From Sphingopyxis sp. GW247-27LB (GTDB lineage: Bacteria > Pseudomonadota > Alphaproteobacteria > Sphingomonadales > Sphingomonadaceae), in assembly GCF_002277025.1 (NCBI RefSeq), contig NZ_NIWD01000002.1, forward strand, positions 124,001 to 188,000: DNA of 64,000 bases, given 5' to 3'. The position numbers were made by a program, and so were the translations under genes. Below are positions 46,293 to 54,833 of the stretch, in pieces. The notes beneath the pieces are model-generated. The model did no database searches, was not told where the DNA came from, and saw nothing but the letters and a program-made list of their open reading frames with translations. Each line of letters opens with the position of its first letter. Within the stretch, counting starts at the first letter, position 1.

Positions 46293-46877
46293 CTACCCCG
46301 CCTCCTCGAAACGCGTGATCGCACCCGCGTGGCGCAGCGTGCGGCCGATGTCGTCGAGCCCTTCGAGCAGGACGCGGCGGTCGTCGGGATCGACCGCGAA
46401 CGCGATCGTCTCGCCCGATGCGAGCCGGATCGTCTGCGCTTCGAGATCGACTTCGACCGGAGCATATTGCGACAATTCGATCTCGCTCCGCAGCCGTTCG
46501 CAGACGGCATCGGGCAGGCGGATCAGCAGCAGGCCGTTCTTGCGTGCGTTGCTCGCGAAGATGTCGCCGAAGCTCGGCGCGATCACGCAGCGGATTCCGA
46601 AATCGGTGAGCGCCCACGCCGCATGCTCGCGCGACGAGCCGCAAGCGAAATTGCGGTCGGCGACGAGGATTCCGGCGCGGCGGCACGCGGGGCGGTTGAG
46701 GATGAAGTCCGCGCGCTCGCTGCCGTCGCCGGCATAGCGGAGTTCCTGGAACAGATGCTTGCCGAGCCCGTCCCGGGTGAGCGCCTTCATGAAGCGCGCC
46801 GGAATGATCATGTCGGTGTCGACATTGGCGAGCGGCAGAGGGGCGGCCACCGCCGTCACCCGCACGAATTTTTCCAA
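46293..46877 (-). CDS. LeuD-like small subunit of an aconitase-superfamily hydro-lyase
   Basis: 194 aa from TTG 46877, with AGGAG about 10 nt upstream; no ATG fits the family start. Conserved blocks: NVDTDMIIPARF, RNFACGSSREHAAWAL and IAPSFGDIFASNARKNGLL. It closes the active site over the LeuC-like subunit and its loop sets substrate choice. The gene is convergent with the large-subunit gene, about 330 bp away, an unusual split. Its promoter carries a MarR-type palindrome. Confidence 0.88.
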   Translation of the reverse strand: MEKFVRVTAVAAPLPLANVDTDMIIPARFMKALTRDGLGKHLFQELRYAGDGSERADFILNRPACRRAGILVADRNFACGSSREHAAWALTDFGIRCVIAPSFGDIFASNARKNGLLLIRLPDAVCERLRSEIELSQYAPVEVDLEAQTIRLASGETIAFAVDPDDRRVLLEGLDDIGRTLRHAGAITRFEEAG

Positions 46878-46893
46878 AGGGGGGACTCCTATA

Positions 46894-46909
46894 ACTTAGT
46901 ATTCTAAGT
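46894..46909. promoter_or_regulatory. MarR-type operator between LeuD-like and marR genes (M3)
   Basis: ACTTAGTATTCTAAGT: 16 bp with 6-bp perfect outer arms. It is 17 bp from the LeuD-like start and about 150 bp upstream of the MarR gene, and may control both. Confidence 0.65.
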
Positions 46910-47062
46910 ATATCGTATCTTCGGGCTTTGTCCAATGCTATCGCGGGCTTGTGGCGCCGTTCCGGCGACGAAGCGCCTTGCCGGGCGAATCTTCGGCCTC
47001 TAAGGTTCGCGCAGAGGCGGGCTGCGGGCCCGCCACCGAAAATGGCCGAAGGGGAATGGAAA

Positions 47063-47569
47063 TTGGCCAAGAAAACAAAAAGCTATCGGCACCCGGCCGA
47101 ATTCTACACCAACCCGGAAAACAGCATCGGCTATCTGGCGCGCGTCGTCTTCCGCTCCTTTTCACGTCTGCTCGAGCGGCGCACGCTCGCCTATGACGTC
47201 TCCGCGGGCCAATGGCGCTTCCTGCGCCAATTGTGGCGCGAGGACGGCATCACCCAGCGCGAGCTCAGCGAACGCGTCGGGATGCGCGAGCCGACCACGG
47301 TCGTGGCGCTGAAGGGTCTGGAGAAGGCCGGCTTCATCACGCGCAAGAAGACCGAGGACGACCGGCGCAAGACCTTCATCTTCCTGACCCCGCACGCGAA
47401 GAAGCTCGAACTCGTCCTCGCGCCGATGAACGCCGAGATCCACGAGATCGCGACGCGCGGCATGACCGACGACGAGGTCGAGACGCTGCAGGCGCTGATG
47501 CGCCGGGTGATCGACAATCTGGCGGACGAGACGCGCAAATTATCGGTGCTTTCGGACGTGAAGGCCTGA
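47063..47569 (+). CDS. MarR-family regulator, proposed controller of the catabolic block
   Basis: 168 aa from TTG 47063 (GGGGA 7 nt before); ATG 47042 in frame would add seven residues. Winged helix-turn-helix: GITQRELSERVGMREPTTV as recognition unit and DDRRKTFIFLT as wing. Flanking helices make the dimer. MarR proteins usually repress and are released by a phenolic or acyl-CoA ligand. It lies amid the ACTTAGTATACTAAGT-like sites and has one upstream, so autoregulation is likely. Confidence 0.87.
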   Translation: MAKKTKSYRHPAEFYTNPENSIGYLARVVFRSFSRLLERRTLAYDVSAGQWRFLRQLWREDGITQRELSERVGMREPTTVVALKGLEKAGFITRKKTEDDRRKTFIFLTPHAKKLELVLAPMNAEIHEIATRGMTDDEVETLQALMRRVIDNLADETRKLSVLSDVKA

Positions 47570-47606
47570 GCGCGAAGCGGGAGTTGCGTTTCGCCCGAAT
47601 CATCAG

Positions 47607-47618
47607 TTAGTATTCTAA
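47607..47618 (+). promoter_or_regulatory. MarR-type operator before the FMN reductase gene (M4)
   Basis: TTAGTATTCTAA overlaps a TAGTAT -10-like box that stands 18 bp after TTGCGT (47584). Directly upstream of the gene at 47640. Confidence 0.6.
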
Positions 47619-47639
47619 TGATCTGGTTCGGGAGGAATG

Positions 47640-48215
47640 ATGACAAAGATTGCGGTAATCGTCGGCAGCACGCGCGACGGGTCCTATAACCGGGCGCTGG
47701 CGCGGCTCGCCGCCGCGCGGCTTGCGGCGCATGGCGCCGAGGTGACGGCGCTCGATCTCGCGACGCTCGACCTGCCCATCTATTCGGACGCGCTCGAAAA
47801 GGGCGCCTTTCCGCCCGATGCGCTCGCGCTCAAGCAGCTGCTCGCCGCGCAGGACGGGATTCTCTTCGTCTCGCCCGAATATAACGGCTCGATCCCCGCG
47901 CTGCTCAAGAACGCGATCGACTGGGCGTCGCGGCCGACCGGCGACGAGGGCCCGGTGGCGCTGACCGCCTTCCGCGGGAAGGTGGCTGCCATCATGTCGG
48001 CATCCGTCAGCCCCTTCGGCGGGCTGCGCGGGCTGACGCATCTGCGGCAGATCTTGAACACGATCCAGATGGTCGTGATCCCCGAGCAGGTGCTGGTGCC
48101 GCTGGCGCACACGGGCTTCGGGGAAGACGGTCAGCTCAAGGAACCGCTGCCGGCCTCGCTGGTCGACATGACCGCGGCGCGGTTGGTCAGGGTCGCGGCG
48201 GCGCTCGCCGCCTAG
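47640..48215 (+). CDS. NAD(P)H-dependent FMN reductase
   Basis: 191 aa flavodoxin-like fold. VGSTRDGSYNRAL binds the FMN phosphate; SPEYNGSIPALLKNAIDWASRP is the family signature. GGAGG stands 4 nt before ATG 47640. It can supply reduced flavin to a monooxygenase or reduce quinones; no flavin monooxygenase is encoded in the window. Own operator suggests inclusion in the MarR regulon. Confidence 0.87.
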   Translation: MTKIAVIVGSTRDGSYNRALARLAAARLAAHGAEVTALDLATLDLPIYSDALEKGAFPPDALALKQLLAAQDGILFVSPEYNGSIPALLKNAIDWASRPTGDEGPVALTAFRGKVAAIMSASVSPFGGLRGLTHLRQILNTIQMVVIPEQVLVPLAHTGFGEDGQLKEPLPASLVDMTAARLVRVAAALAA

Positions 48216-48236
48216 GCGCTCCGCCGCCGCGGGGCG

Positions 48237-48665
48237 CTATCGCTCGATATTTTCGCCCCAGTCGGCTTCGAGCGCGGCGAGCAGCGCGTCGAACCGGTCC
48301 TGGCCGAGCCGCGCGGCGATCTGCGCCGACAGCGCGTCCATCGAGCGCTGCGCGTCCTCGCGCATCCGGGCGCCGAGGTCGGTCAACGAGACGATCATGT
48401 GGCGCCGGTCGCTCGGATCGACCTCGAGCTGGACGATGCCGAGCTTGACCATCTGGCCGATCGTGCTGTGGATCGCCTGGCGCGAAATGCCGAGGTTGCG
48501 TGCGATGTCCGACGGGCGCACGATGCCGCTGACGATGTTGGTCATCACCATCGACTGCGGCCGGTTGACGTCGGGCCAGCCATGATCGTGGAGGCGCGCC
48601 TGCAGCCCCTCGTCGAGCCAGCAGAAGCGTTGGAAAAGGGCGATGATAAGCTGATTGGTGCGCAT
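48237..48665 (-). CDS. Second MarR-family regulator
   Basis: 142 aa from ATG 48665 (a TTG at 48698 would add eleven residues). Winged helix motif: RPSDIARNLGISRQAIHSTIGQMVKLGIV and a wing with DPSDRRHMIVSLT. Not closely similar to the other MarR protein. It is convergent with the FMN reductase gene and divergent from the CoA ligase operon across operator M5, so it could compete for or fine-tune that promoter. Confidence 0.83.
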   Translation of the reverse strand: MRTNQLIIALFQRFCWLDEGLQARLHDHGWPDVNRPQSMVMTNIVSGIVRPSDIARNLGISRQAIHSTIGQMVKLGIVQLEVDPSDRRHMIVSLTDLGARMREDAQRSMDALSAQIAARLGQDRFDALLAALEADWGENIER

Positions 48666-48753
48666 GAAGAGCCGCGATAGTCCCCGTTTGCCGGCCAAGC
48701 GCCAACGGCATCACGCTAGAAGAAGGGCCGGGGCGAGGCAAGGCGGAGCGGCA

Positions 48754-48782
48754 TTGCAAAGGTAAAATACTTAGTATACTAT
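48754..48782 (+). promoter_or_regulatory. Promoter with MarR-type operator for the ligase-kinase-enolase operon (M5)
   Basis: TTGCAA (48754) and TACTAT (48777) with a 17-bp spacer; the palindromic TTAGTATACTAT (48771-48782) covers the -10. It is 64 bp before the CoA ligase start. Confidence 0.6.
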
Positions 48783-48845
48783 CTTTCTGCGATAAGGTAG
48801 GACAATGGGCGCAACGATAGCCACGATTGGGAGAAGCGGGCCGAC

Positions 48846-50480
48846 ATGGACGGGTTGATGCAGAATGTGCCGCTGACGGTCGACCGGATCCTCGACCATG
48901 CGGCGAACTGGCACGGCGGCCGCGAGATCGTGTCGCGCGATGCCGAGGGACGCGTCACCCGGTCGACCTATGCCGACGTTCATGCCGATGCGAAGCGCGT
49001 GTCGAATGCGCTGGCCGCCGAAGGCATCAAGCCCGGCGATCGCGTCGCGACGATGGCATGGAACGGCGCGCGGCATCTCGCCGCCTGGTATGGCGCGGCG
49101 GGGATGGGGGCGGTACTCCACACACTCAATCCGCGGCTCTTCCTCGAGCAGATCGCCTATATCGCGAACCACGCTGGCGACCGGCTGCTGATCGCCGATC
49201 CGGCGACCGCCGATCTGGTCGAGGAATTGCTGCCGCAGGTGCCGTCGATCGAGAAGGTGATCTTCTTCTGCGACGCGGCGTCGATGCCGAAGACCAGCTT
49301 CGATGCGATCGCCTTCGACGACTGGATCGCGGGGCAGCCGACCGACCATGGCTGGGGCGGGTTCGACGAGAACGCCGCTTGCGGCCTCTGCTATACCAGC
49401 GGCACGACCGGCAATCCCAAGGGCGTGCTCTATTCGCACCGCTCCAACTATATCCACGCGCTGATGACCTTGCAGCGCGACGCGCTCGCGCTGTCGGCGC
49501 GCGACACGGTGCTACTCGTCGTGCCGATGTATCACGCCAATGCGTGGGGCGTCGTCTATTCGGCGCCCGCGGTCGGGGCGAAGCTCGTCCTGCCGGGGCA
49601 GCGGATGGACGGCGAGTCGATCTATAATCTGATCGAGCAGGAGGGCGTCACTTACTCGGCCGCGGTGCCGACCGTGTGGCAGATGCTGCTCCAGTATATG
49701 CAGGAGAATGGCAAGCGCTTCACGACGCTGCAGCGCGTGACGATCGGCGGCTCGGCGTGCCCCGAATCGATCATCCGCACCTTCCGCGACGATTATGGCG
49801 TTGATGTCATCCAGGGCTGGGGCATGACCGAAACCTCGCCGCTCGGCACGGTGTCGGTGCCGAGCGCGTCGGTCGCGGCGAAGTCCGACGACGAGCAGAT
49901 GGCCTACAAGCTCAAGCAGGGCCGGCTACTCTGCGGGCTCGAGATGAAGTTGGTCGACGATGCCGGAAACCGCCTGCCGCACGACGGCAAGACACCGGGC
50001 CGGCTGATGATCAAGGGGCCGACGATCGCGGCGGGCTATTTCGGCGGCGAGGGCGGCGACGTGCTCGACGAAGAGGGCTTCTTCGACACCGGCGACGTCA
50101 GCACGATCGATGCCGAAGGCTATATGCAGATCACCGACCGCGCCAAGGACGTGGTCAAATCGGGTGGCGAGTGGATCAGCTCGATCGAGATCGAGAACAT
50201 CGCCATGGGGCATGAGGCGGTCGCCAATGCTGCCGTCGTCGGCGTCGCGCATCCCAAATGGGACGAACGCCCGATCCTGCTGTGCGAGCTCAAGCCGGGC
50301 ATGACGGCCTCAGCGGACGACCTCAAGGCCTTTCTCGACGGCAAGATCGCGCGCTGGTGGATGCCCGACGACGTGCTGTTCGTCGACGGCATTCCGCTCG
50401 GCCCCACCGGAAAGATCGACAAGAAGGCGATCCGTGCCGGGCTGGACGGCTACACGCTGCCTTTCGACGTGACCCGCTGA
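48846..50480 (+). CDS. Acyl-CoA ligase (AMP-binding, medium/long-chain fatty-acid type)
   Basis: 544 aa. Adenylation motifs: CYTSGTTGNPKGVLYSH (P-loop), GWGMTETSPLG, DRAKDVVKSGGEWIS (hinge) and PTGKIDKKAI (C-terminal Lys). It activates a carboxylic acid to its CoA ester via an adenylate. First gene of a six-gene operon with small or overlapping junctions. The acid may be a fatty, aryl or branched acid; motifs do not decide. Confidence 0.9.
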   Translation: MDGLMQNVPLTVDRILDHAANWHGGREIVSRDAEGRVTRSTYADVHADAKRVSNALAAEGIKPGDRVATMAWNGARHLAAWYGAAGMGAVLHTLNPRLFLEQIAYIANHAGDRLLIADPATADLVEELLPQVPSIEKVIFFCDAASMPKTSFDAIAFDDWIAGQPTDHGWGGFDENAACGLCYTSGTTGNPKGVLYSHRSNYIHALMTLQRDALALSARDTVLLVVPMYHANAWGVVYSAPAVGAKLVLPGQRMDGESIYNLIEQEGVTYSAAVPTVWQMLLQYMQENGKRFTTLQRVTIGGSACPESIIRTFRDDYGVDVIQGWGMTETSPLGTVSVPSASVAAKSDDEQMAYKLKQGRLLCGLEMKLVDDAGNRLPHDGKTPGRLMIKGPTIAAGYFGGEGGDVLDEEGFFDTGDVSTIDAEGYMQITDRAKDVVKSGGEWISSIEIENIAMGHEAVANAAVVGVAHPKWDERPILLCELKPGMTASADDLKAFLDGKIARWWMPDDVLFVDGIPLGPTGKIDKKAIRAGLDGYTLPFDVTR

Positions 50481-50505
50481 CCCAAGCAGATAATCAGGAG
50501 AGACG

Positions 50506-51639
50506 ATGATGGTGGACCCGAACGGGATCGAAGGACTGGACGCGCAATTCATCGGCCGCGTGTCGCCGACCGCGCCGCGCATTCAGGCGGGCGGGCATCC
50601 CTGCCAGGGCATCTATTGGACCGAGGCGGGCAAGCGCCCGAAGGTCGCGATCATCGCTACCCATTACAACGTCGACTTCTCCGAACATTATATCGCGCCC
50701 TATTTCGCCCGTCAGGGCTTCGGTTTCCTCGGCTGGAACACGCGTTATCGCGGCGTCGAGGACCAGTTCCTGCTCGAACATGCGGTGCTCGACATCGGCG
50801 TCGGCATGAAATGGCTGAAGGAAGAGGCGGGGGTCGAGCAGATCGTCATCCTCGGCAATTCGGGCGGCGGCTCCTTGATGGGTGCCTATCAGGCTGAGGC
50901 GATCGCGCCCACCTTGACCGACCGGCTGCCCTCGGTCGGACAGGACGCGCTGGCGAACCTCGTGAAGGGCGACCTCTACATCAGTTTCAACGCACACCAG
51001 GGGCGGCCCGAAGTGCTGACCGACTGGATGGACGCGTCGGTGATCGACGAGAATGATCCGACCTTGACCGACCCCGAACTCGACCCGTTCAACCCCGACA
51101 ACGGCCCGCCCTATTCGGACGCGTTCATCGCCAAATATCGCGCCGCGCAGCGCGCGCGCAACCAGCGGATCACCGACTGGGCGAAGGCGGAACTGAAGCG
51201 CCTCAACGATGCGGGTATTCCCGACCGCATCTTCCCGATGTTCCGCTGCTGGGGCGACATCCGCTGCGTCGATCCCGCGATCGACCCGTCGGATCGCAAG
51301 CCCAACTGGTGCTATCGCGGTGATCCGGCGATCGCCAACCGCACGCCGAGCATCGGCCGCGCGAACACCATCAAGACGTGGCTCAACATGTGGAGCCTCG
51401 AAACCTCACCGTGCCAGGGCCAGCCGCATCTCGCCAAGCACGACACCCCTGCGCTCGTCGTGCAGGGAAGCGCCGACACCGGCGTCTTCCCCAGCGATGC
51501 GCGCAAGATCTTCGATTTCCTGGGCTCGAAGGACAAGAAGCTCGAACTCATCCCCGGCGCGCATTATTTCGAAGACTCGATCGAGGAACGCCGGAACGCC
51601 GCCGACCTGGTCGGTGCATGGATCCGGGAGAAGCTGTGA
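50506..51639 (+). CDS. Alpha/beta hydrolase (esterase/thioesterase-like)
   Basis: 377 aa. The nucleophile elbow is ILGNSGGGS (Ser intact), the acid lies in a VVQGSADTGVFP strand, and the His is in PGAHYFEDS. A long insertion (about residues 150-290) with many Trp/Pro forms a lid. AGGAGA precedes the tandem ATGs at 50506/50509. It could hydrolyse an ester or lactone entering the pathway. Not a known named family to me. Confidence 0.8.
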   Translation: MMVDPNGIEGLDAQFIGRVSPTAPRIQAGGHPCQGIYWTEAGKRPKVAIIATHYNVDFSEHYIAPYFARQGFGFLGWNTRYRGVEDQFLLEHAVLDIGVGMKWLKEEAGVEQIVILGNSGGGSLMGAYQAEAIAPTLTDRLPSVGQDALANLVKGDLYISFNAHQGRPEVLTDWMDASVIDENDPTLTDPELDPFNPDNGPPYSDAFIAKYRAAQRARNQRITDWAKAELKRLNDAGIPDRIFPMFRCWGDIRCVDPAIDPSDRKPNWCYRGDPAIANRTPSIGRANTIKTWLNMWSLETSPCQGQPHLAKHDTPALVVQGSADTGVFPSDARKIFDFLGSKDKKLELIPGAHYFEDSIEERRNAADLVGAWIREKL

Positions 51640-51640
51640 C

Positions 51641-52621
51641 GTGACGGCGGAGGCCGAAATCATTGCCGGATTGCAGGGCGCCGGTCTGACGGGCGAGGGC
51701 GAAATCATCCTCGAGCCGCTGACCGGCGGCGTGTCGTGCGACGTGTGGAAGGTCGAGACACCGACCGGTCCGATCGTCGTCAAGCGCCCGCTGCCGCAGC
51801 TGCGCGTCGCCGCCGAATGGCTCGCACCGGTCGAGCGCGGGACGAGTGAAGTTCGCTGGCTGCGGCGCGCGCGCGGCGTGAAGCCGAGCATCGCGCCCGA
51901 GGTGCTCGCCGAACTACCGACGGGGCATGCGTTCGCGATGCGCTTTCTGCCCGGCTGCCCGGTGTGGAAAGACGAGCTGATGGCGGGGCGTGTCGACGTC
52001 CCCTTCGCAGGAGAAGTGGGGCGGGGCATCGCCGCGGTCCATGCCGCCACCGCGCATAACGAAGGTGATCGCGCCGACTTTCCGAACGACGAGATGTTCC
52101 GCGCGCTGCGCGTCGATCCGTTTCTGCTCTATGTTGCGCAGCATGACGTCGAACTCGCGCCCGCGCTCACTGCGCTCGCCGACGATCTTTCGGGGCGCAA
52201 GATCGCGCTGGTCCATGGCGACGTCAGTCCCAAGAACATTCTCGTCAGCGCCGACGGCCCGGTGTTCCTCGACGCCGAATGCGCGGTCTATGGCGACCCG
52301 GCGTTCGATCTCGCCTTTTGTACGACGCACCTGCTGCTGAAGGCGGTGTGGTCGGGCGACGCGCGGCTGAGCGAAGCGGCCGCCGCGCTGGTTGCCGCCT
52401 ATCGCACGGGGATCGACTGGGAAGATGCCGAGGAGGTGCTGCTGCGCGCAGGCAAGCTGACCGCCGCGCTGCTCCTGGCGCGGGTCGAGGGCAAGTCGCC
52501 GGCGCCCTATCTTACCGACCCCGACCACAAGCGCATCGTGCGCGATCAGGCGCGGACGCTGATCCGGGCGCCGTCGCCGCTCGGCGAACTCGTCGCCCAC
52601 TGGAAAAGGACTCTCCCATGA
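51641..52621 (+). CDS. APH-fold small-molecule kinase
   Basis: 326 aa from GTG 51641, one base after the previous stop. Protein-kinase-like fold of the aminoglycoside phosphotransferase family: VVKRPLPQLR (ATP Lys), LVHGDVSPKNILVS (catalytic Asp and metal Asn) and FLDAECAVYGDPAFDLAF (metal Asp region). The family phosphorylates hydroxyls of choline, homoserine, antibiotics and hydroxyacyl-CoAs. Coupling by ATGA to an enolase-like gene suggests it makes the phospho-acid that gene uses. Antibiotic resistance seems unlikely in this setting. Confidence 0.85.
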   Translation: MTAEAEIIAGLQGAGLTGEGEIILEPLTGGVSCDVWKVETPTGPIVVKRPLPQLRVAAEWLAPVERGTSEVRWLRRARGVKPSIAPEVLAELPTGHAFAMRFLPGCPVWKDELMAGRVDVPFAGEVGRGIAAVHAATAHNEGDRADFPNDEMFRALRVDPFLLYVAQHDVELAPALTALADDLSGRKIALVHGDVSPKNILVSADGPVFLDAECAVYGDPAFDLAFCTTHLLLKAVWSGDARLSEAAAALVAAYRTGIDWEDAEEVLLRAGKLTAALLLARVEGKSPAPYLTDPDHKRIVRDQARTLIRAPSPLGELVAHWKRTLP

Positions 52622-53916
52622 CTTCGCGTATCGCCTCCGTCACCGGCCGCCAGCTCTGGGATTCGCGGGGCCGGCCCACCGTCGAGGCCGAGGTTGTGCT
52701 CGAATCGGGCGCGGTCGGCCGCGCCATTGCTCCCGCCGGCGCCTCGCGCGGCGCGCATGAAGCGATCGACCTGCGCGACGGCGGCGAAGCATACGGTGGC
52801 TTTGGCGTGAACGGCGCGGTCGCGGGGATCGGCGCCGAGATTGCGGGCGCGATCGCGGGCATGGATGCGCGCGATCAGGCCGGAGTCGACCGCATGCTGT
52901 GCGACCTCGACGGCACGCCGAACAAGGCGCGGCTCGGCGCCAATGCCGTGGTCGCGGTGTCGATGGCGGTGCTCCACGCCGCCGCGTCCGATGCGCGCGA
53001 GCCGCTGTGGCGCTATCTGGCGGACGGGCGCAAGGTGCGTGTGCCACTTCCCGAAATCCAGATTTTCGGCGGCGGAGCGCATGCCGGGCGGCGGACGGAT
53101 GTGCAGGATTTCATGGTCATGTGCCCGAAGGCGGGCAGCTTCCGCCGCGCACTCGAGATCACCGATGATGTCTATCGCGCCGCGGGGCGGCTGATGGAGG
53201 CGAAGGGTCCGCTGTCGGGCGTCGCCGACGAGGGCGGCTGGTGGCCGAATTTCGATTCCAACGAGGATGCGCTCGACACGCTGACAAAGGCGATCGAGGC
53301 GAGCGGCCACCGCGCGGGCGAGGAGGTGTTCATCTCGCTCGACATCGCCGCGAATGAACTCGGTGATGCGTCGGGCTACAGCCTCGCGCTCGATGACGGC
53401 CGCCTGACGAGCGAGGAGATGGCGGCGCGGATCGTCGAATGGGCGAAGGCCTATCCGATCCTGTCGATCGAGGATCCGGCGGGGCAGGATGACTGGACGG
53501 CGATGGCGGCGGTGACCGCGGCGATCGGCGAGCGGGTGCAGATCATCGGCGACGATGTGCTCGTGACCAACGCAGCGCGGGTCGCGCGCGCGGGAGAGGC
53601 GGCGGTGTGCAACGCGGCGTTGATCAAGGTCAACCAGGTCGGCACCGTGACCGAGGCGAAGGCGGCGCTCGACGCGGCGGTGGCGCGCGGCTGGGGCGCG
53701 ATCGTCTCGGCGCGCTCGGGCGAGAGCGAGGATGTCACCATCGCGCACCTCGCGACCGGCTGGGACGCGGGGCAATTGAAGGTTGGCAGCTTCACGCGCT
53801 CCGAACGCATGGCGAAGTGGAACGAGATGCTGCGGATCGAGGAGGCGATGGGCGGCGACGCCGAATTCGCCGGTTTCTCGGCCTTCGCCGGGTCGATCGG
53901 GCGGGTGGCGGCATGA
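52618..53916 (+). CDS. Enolase paralogue with altered active site
   Basis: 432 aa, enolase length. Metal ligands D242, E285 and D312 and the general acid/base residues E205 (DEGG) and K337 (LIKVNQ) are kept, as are R366, S367 and K388. Differences from canonical enolase: PSGAS loop is PAGAS (Ser to Ala at 40), the NGGxHAG loop is GGGAHAG, QEFM is QDFM (D164), and the ISHRSGE loop is VSARSGE, so the active-site His is Ala365. It can probably still eliminate from a 2-phospho-acid but on a different, perhaps bulkier, substrate. It is embedded in the operon by ATGA overlaps on both sides. Confidence 0.85.
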   Translation: MTSRIASVTGRQLWDSRGRPTVEAEVVLESGAVGRAIAPAGASRGAHEAIDLRDGGEAYGGFGVNGAVAGIGAEIAGAIAGMDARDQAGVDRMLCDLDGTPNKARLGANAVVAVSMAVLHAAASDAREPLWRYLADGRKVRVPLPEIQIFGGGAHAGRRTDVQDFMVMCPKAGSFRRALEITDDVYRAAGRLMEAKGPLSGVADEGGWWPNFDSNEDALDTLTKAIEASGHRAGEEVFISLDIAANELGDASGYSLALDDGRLTSEEMAARIVEWAKAYPILSIEDPAGQDDWTAMAAVTAAIGERVQIIGDDVLVTNAARVARAGEAAVCNAALIKVNQVGTVTEAKAALDAAVARGWGAIVSARSGESEDVTIAHLATGWDAGQLKVGSFTRSERMAKWNEMLRIEEAMGGDAEFAGFSAFAGSIGRVAA

Positions 53917-54833
53917 TCGTCCTCCACGCGCGTCCAAGCCCCGGTTTTAGCGAAGCGGTCGATGCGATTTTCGGCCCCGGCGTCGTCGTGCATGTTGATG
54001 AGGCGGCGCCGCTCGATGAAGTGGCGCCCGAGATCTCCGTGTTGCTCCATGTGCTGACCCCGGTCACGCCGGACTTCATCGCCTCGGCGCCGAAACTGAA
54101 GCTGATCCAGAAGCTCGGCGTCGGAGTGAACACGATCGCGCTCGATGCCGCGCGCGATCATGGCGTGGCGGTATGCAACATGCCTGGCACCAACAGCCAG
54201 GCGGTCGCCGAAATGGCGCTGTCGCTGATGATGGCGGTGCTGCGGCGCACCTGCTTCTTCGACGCGCGCACCCGCGCGGGTGAGGGGTGGACCGCAGATC
54301 CGTCCGAACTCGACAGCGTGGGAGAGATTGCGGGGCGCACCGTCGGGCTGGTCGGCTTCGGCCATTCGGCCCAGTTGCTCGCGCCGGTGCTAGCGGCGCT
54401 GGGCGCGCGGGTTGTCTATACCGCACGGAACGCGCGCGATGTGCCCTACGATTATTGGCCGCTCGACCGGTTGCTGGCGGAAAGCGACATCGTGTCGCTG
54501 CATATCCCCCTGACCGACGAGACGCGCGCATCGATCGATCCCTTGGCCATGAAGAAAGGCGCGGTGCTGGTGAATACGGCGCGCGGCGAACTGATCGACG
54601 AGGCTCGGCTGGTCGAGGCGCTGACATCGGGTCATTTGCGCGGAGCGGGACTCGATGTCTTCGCCGAAGAGCCGCTGCCGCGCGGCAATCCGCTGCTCGG
54701 CCTGCCCAATGCGGTGCTGGCGCCGCATATCGCGTGGCTGACGCCCGAAACGCTCGTCCGCAGCCTGTCGGTTGCGCAGGAAAATTGCCGCCGCCTCGCC
54801 GCGGGCGAGGCGCTTCTTCATCAGGTGGTCTAA
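53913..54833 (+). CDS. D-isomer-specific 2-hydroxyacid dehydrogenase
   Basis: 306 aa. Rossmann motif VGLVGFGHSAQLL, catalytic Arg in VNTARGELID, Glu in DVFAEEPLP and His in APHIAW. It interconverts a 2-keto acid and a D-2-hydroxy acid with NAD(P). After enolase-like chemistry a 2-keto acid is an expected product, which this enzyme could reduce, or it could form the hydroxy acid upstream. Not closely similar to the paralogue at 7284. Confidence 0.85.
   Translation: MIVLHARPSPGFSEAVDAIFGPGVVVHVDEAAPLDEVAPEISVLLHVLTPVTPDFIASAPKLKLIQKLGVGVNTIALDAARDHGVAVCNMPGTNSQAVAEMALSLMMAVLRRTCFFDARTRAGEGWTADPSELDSVGEIAGRTVGLVGFGHSAQLLAPVLAALGARVVYTARNARDVPYDYWPLDRLLAESDIVSLHIPLTDETRASIDPLAMKKGAVLVNTARGELIDEARLVEALTSGHLRGAGLDVFAEEPLPRGNPLLGLPNAVLAPHIAWLTPETLVRSLSVAQENCRRLAAGEALLHQVV

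Noticed and set aside
51641..52621. Aminoglycoside resistance gene
   Set aside because: Family fold only. The gene is embedded by overlaps in a catabolic operon, with no mobile-element context.
44555..54833. Similarity of the gene set (aconitase-like, enolase-like, 2-hydroxyacid dehydrogenase) to phosphinothricin/phosphonate biosynthesis
   Set aside because: The key PEP mutase and CPEP mutase genes are absent, as are NRPS or citrate-synthase-like partners. Resemblance is limited to enzyme classes.
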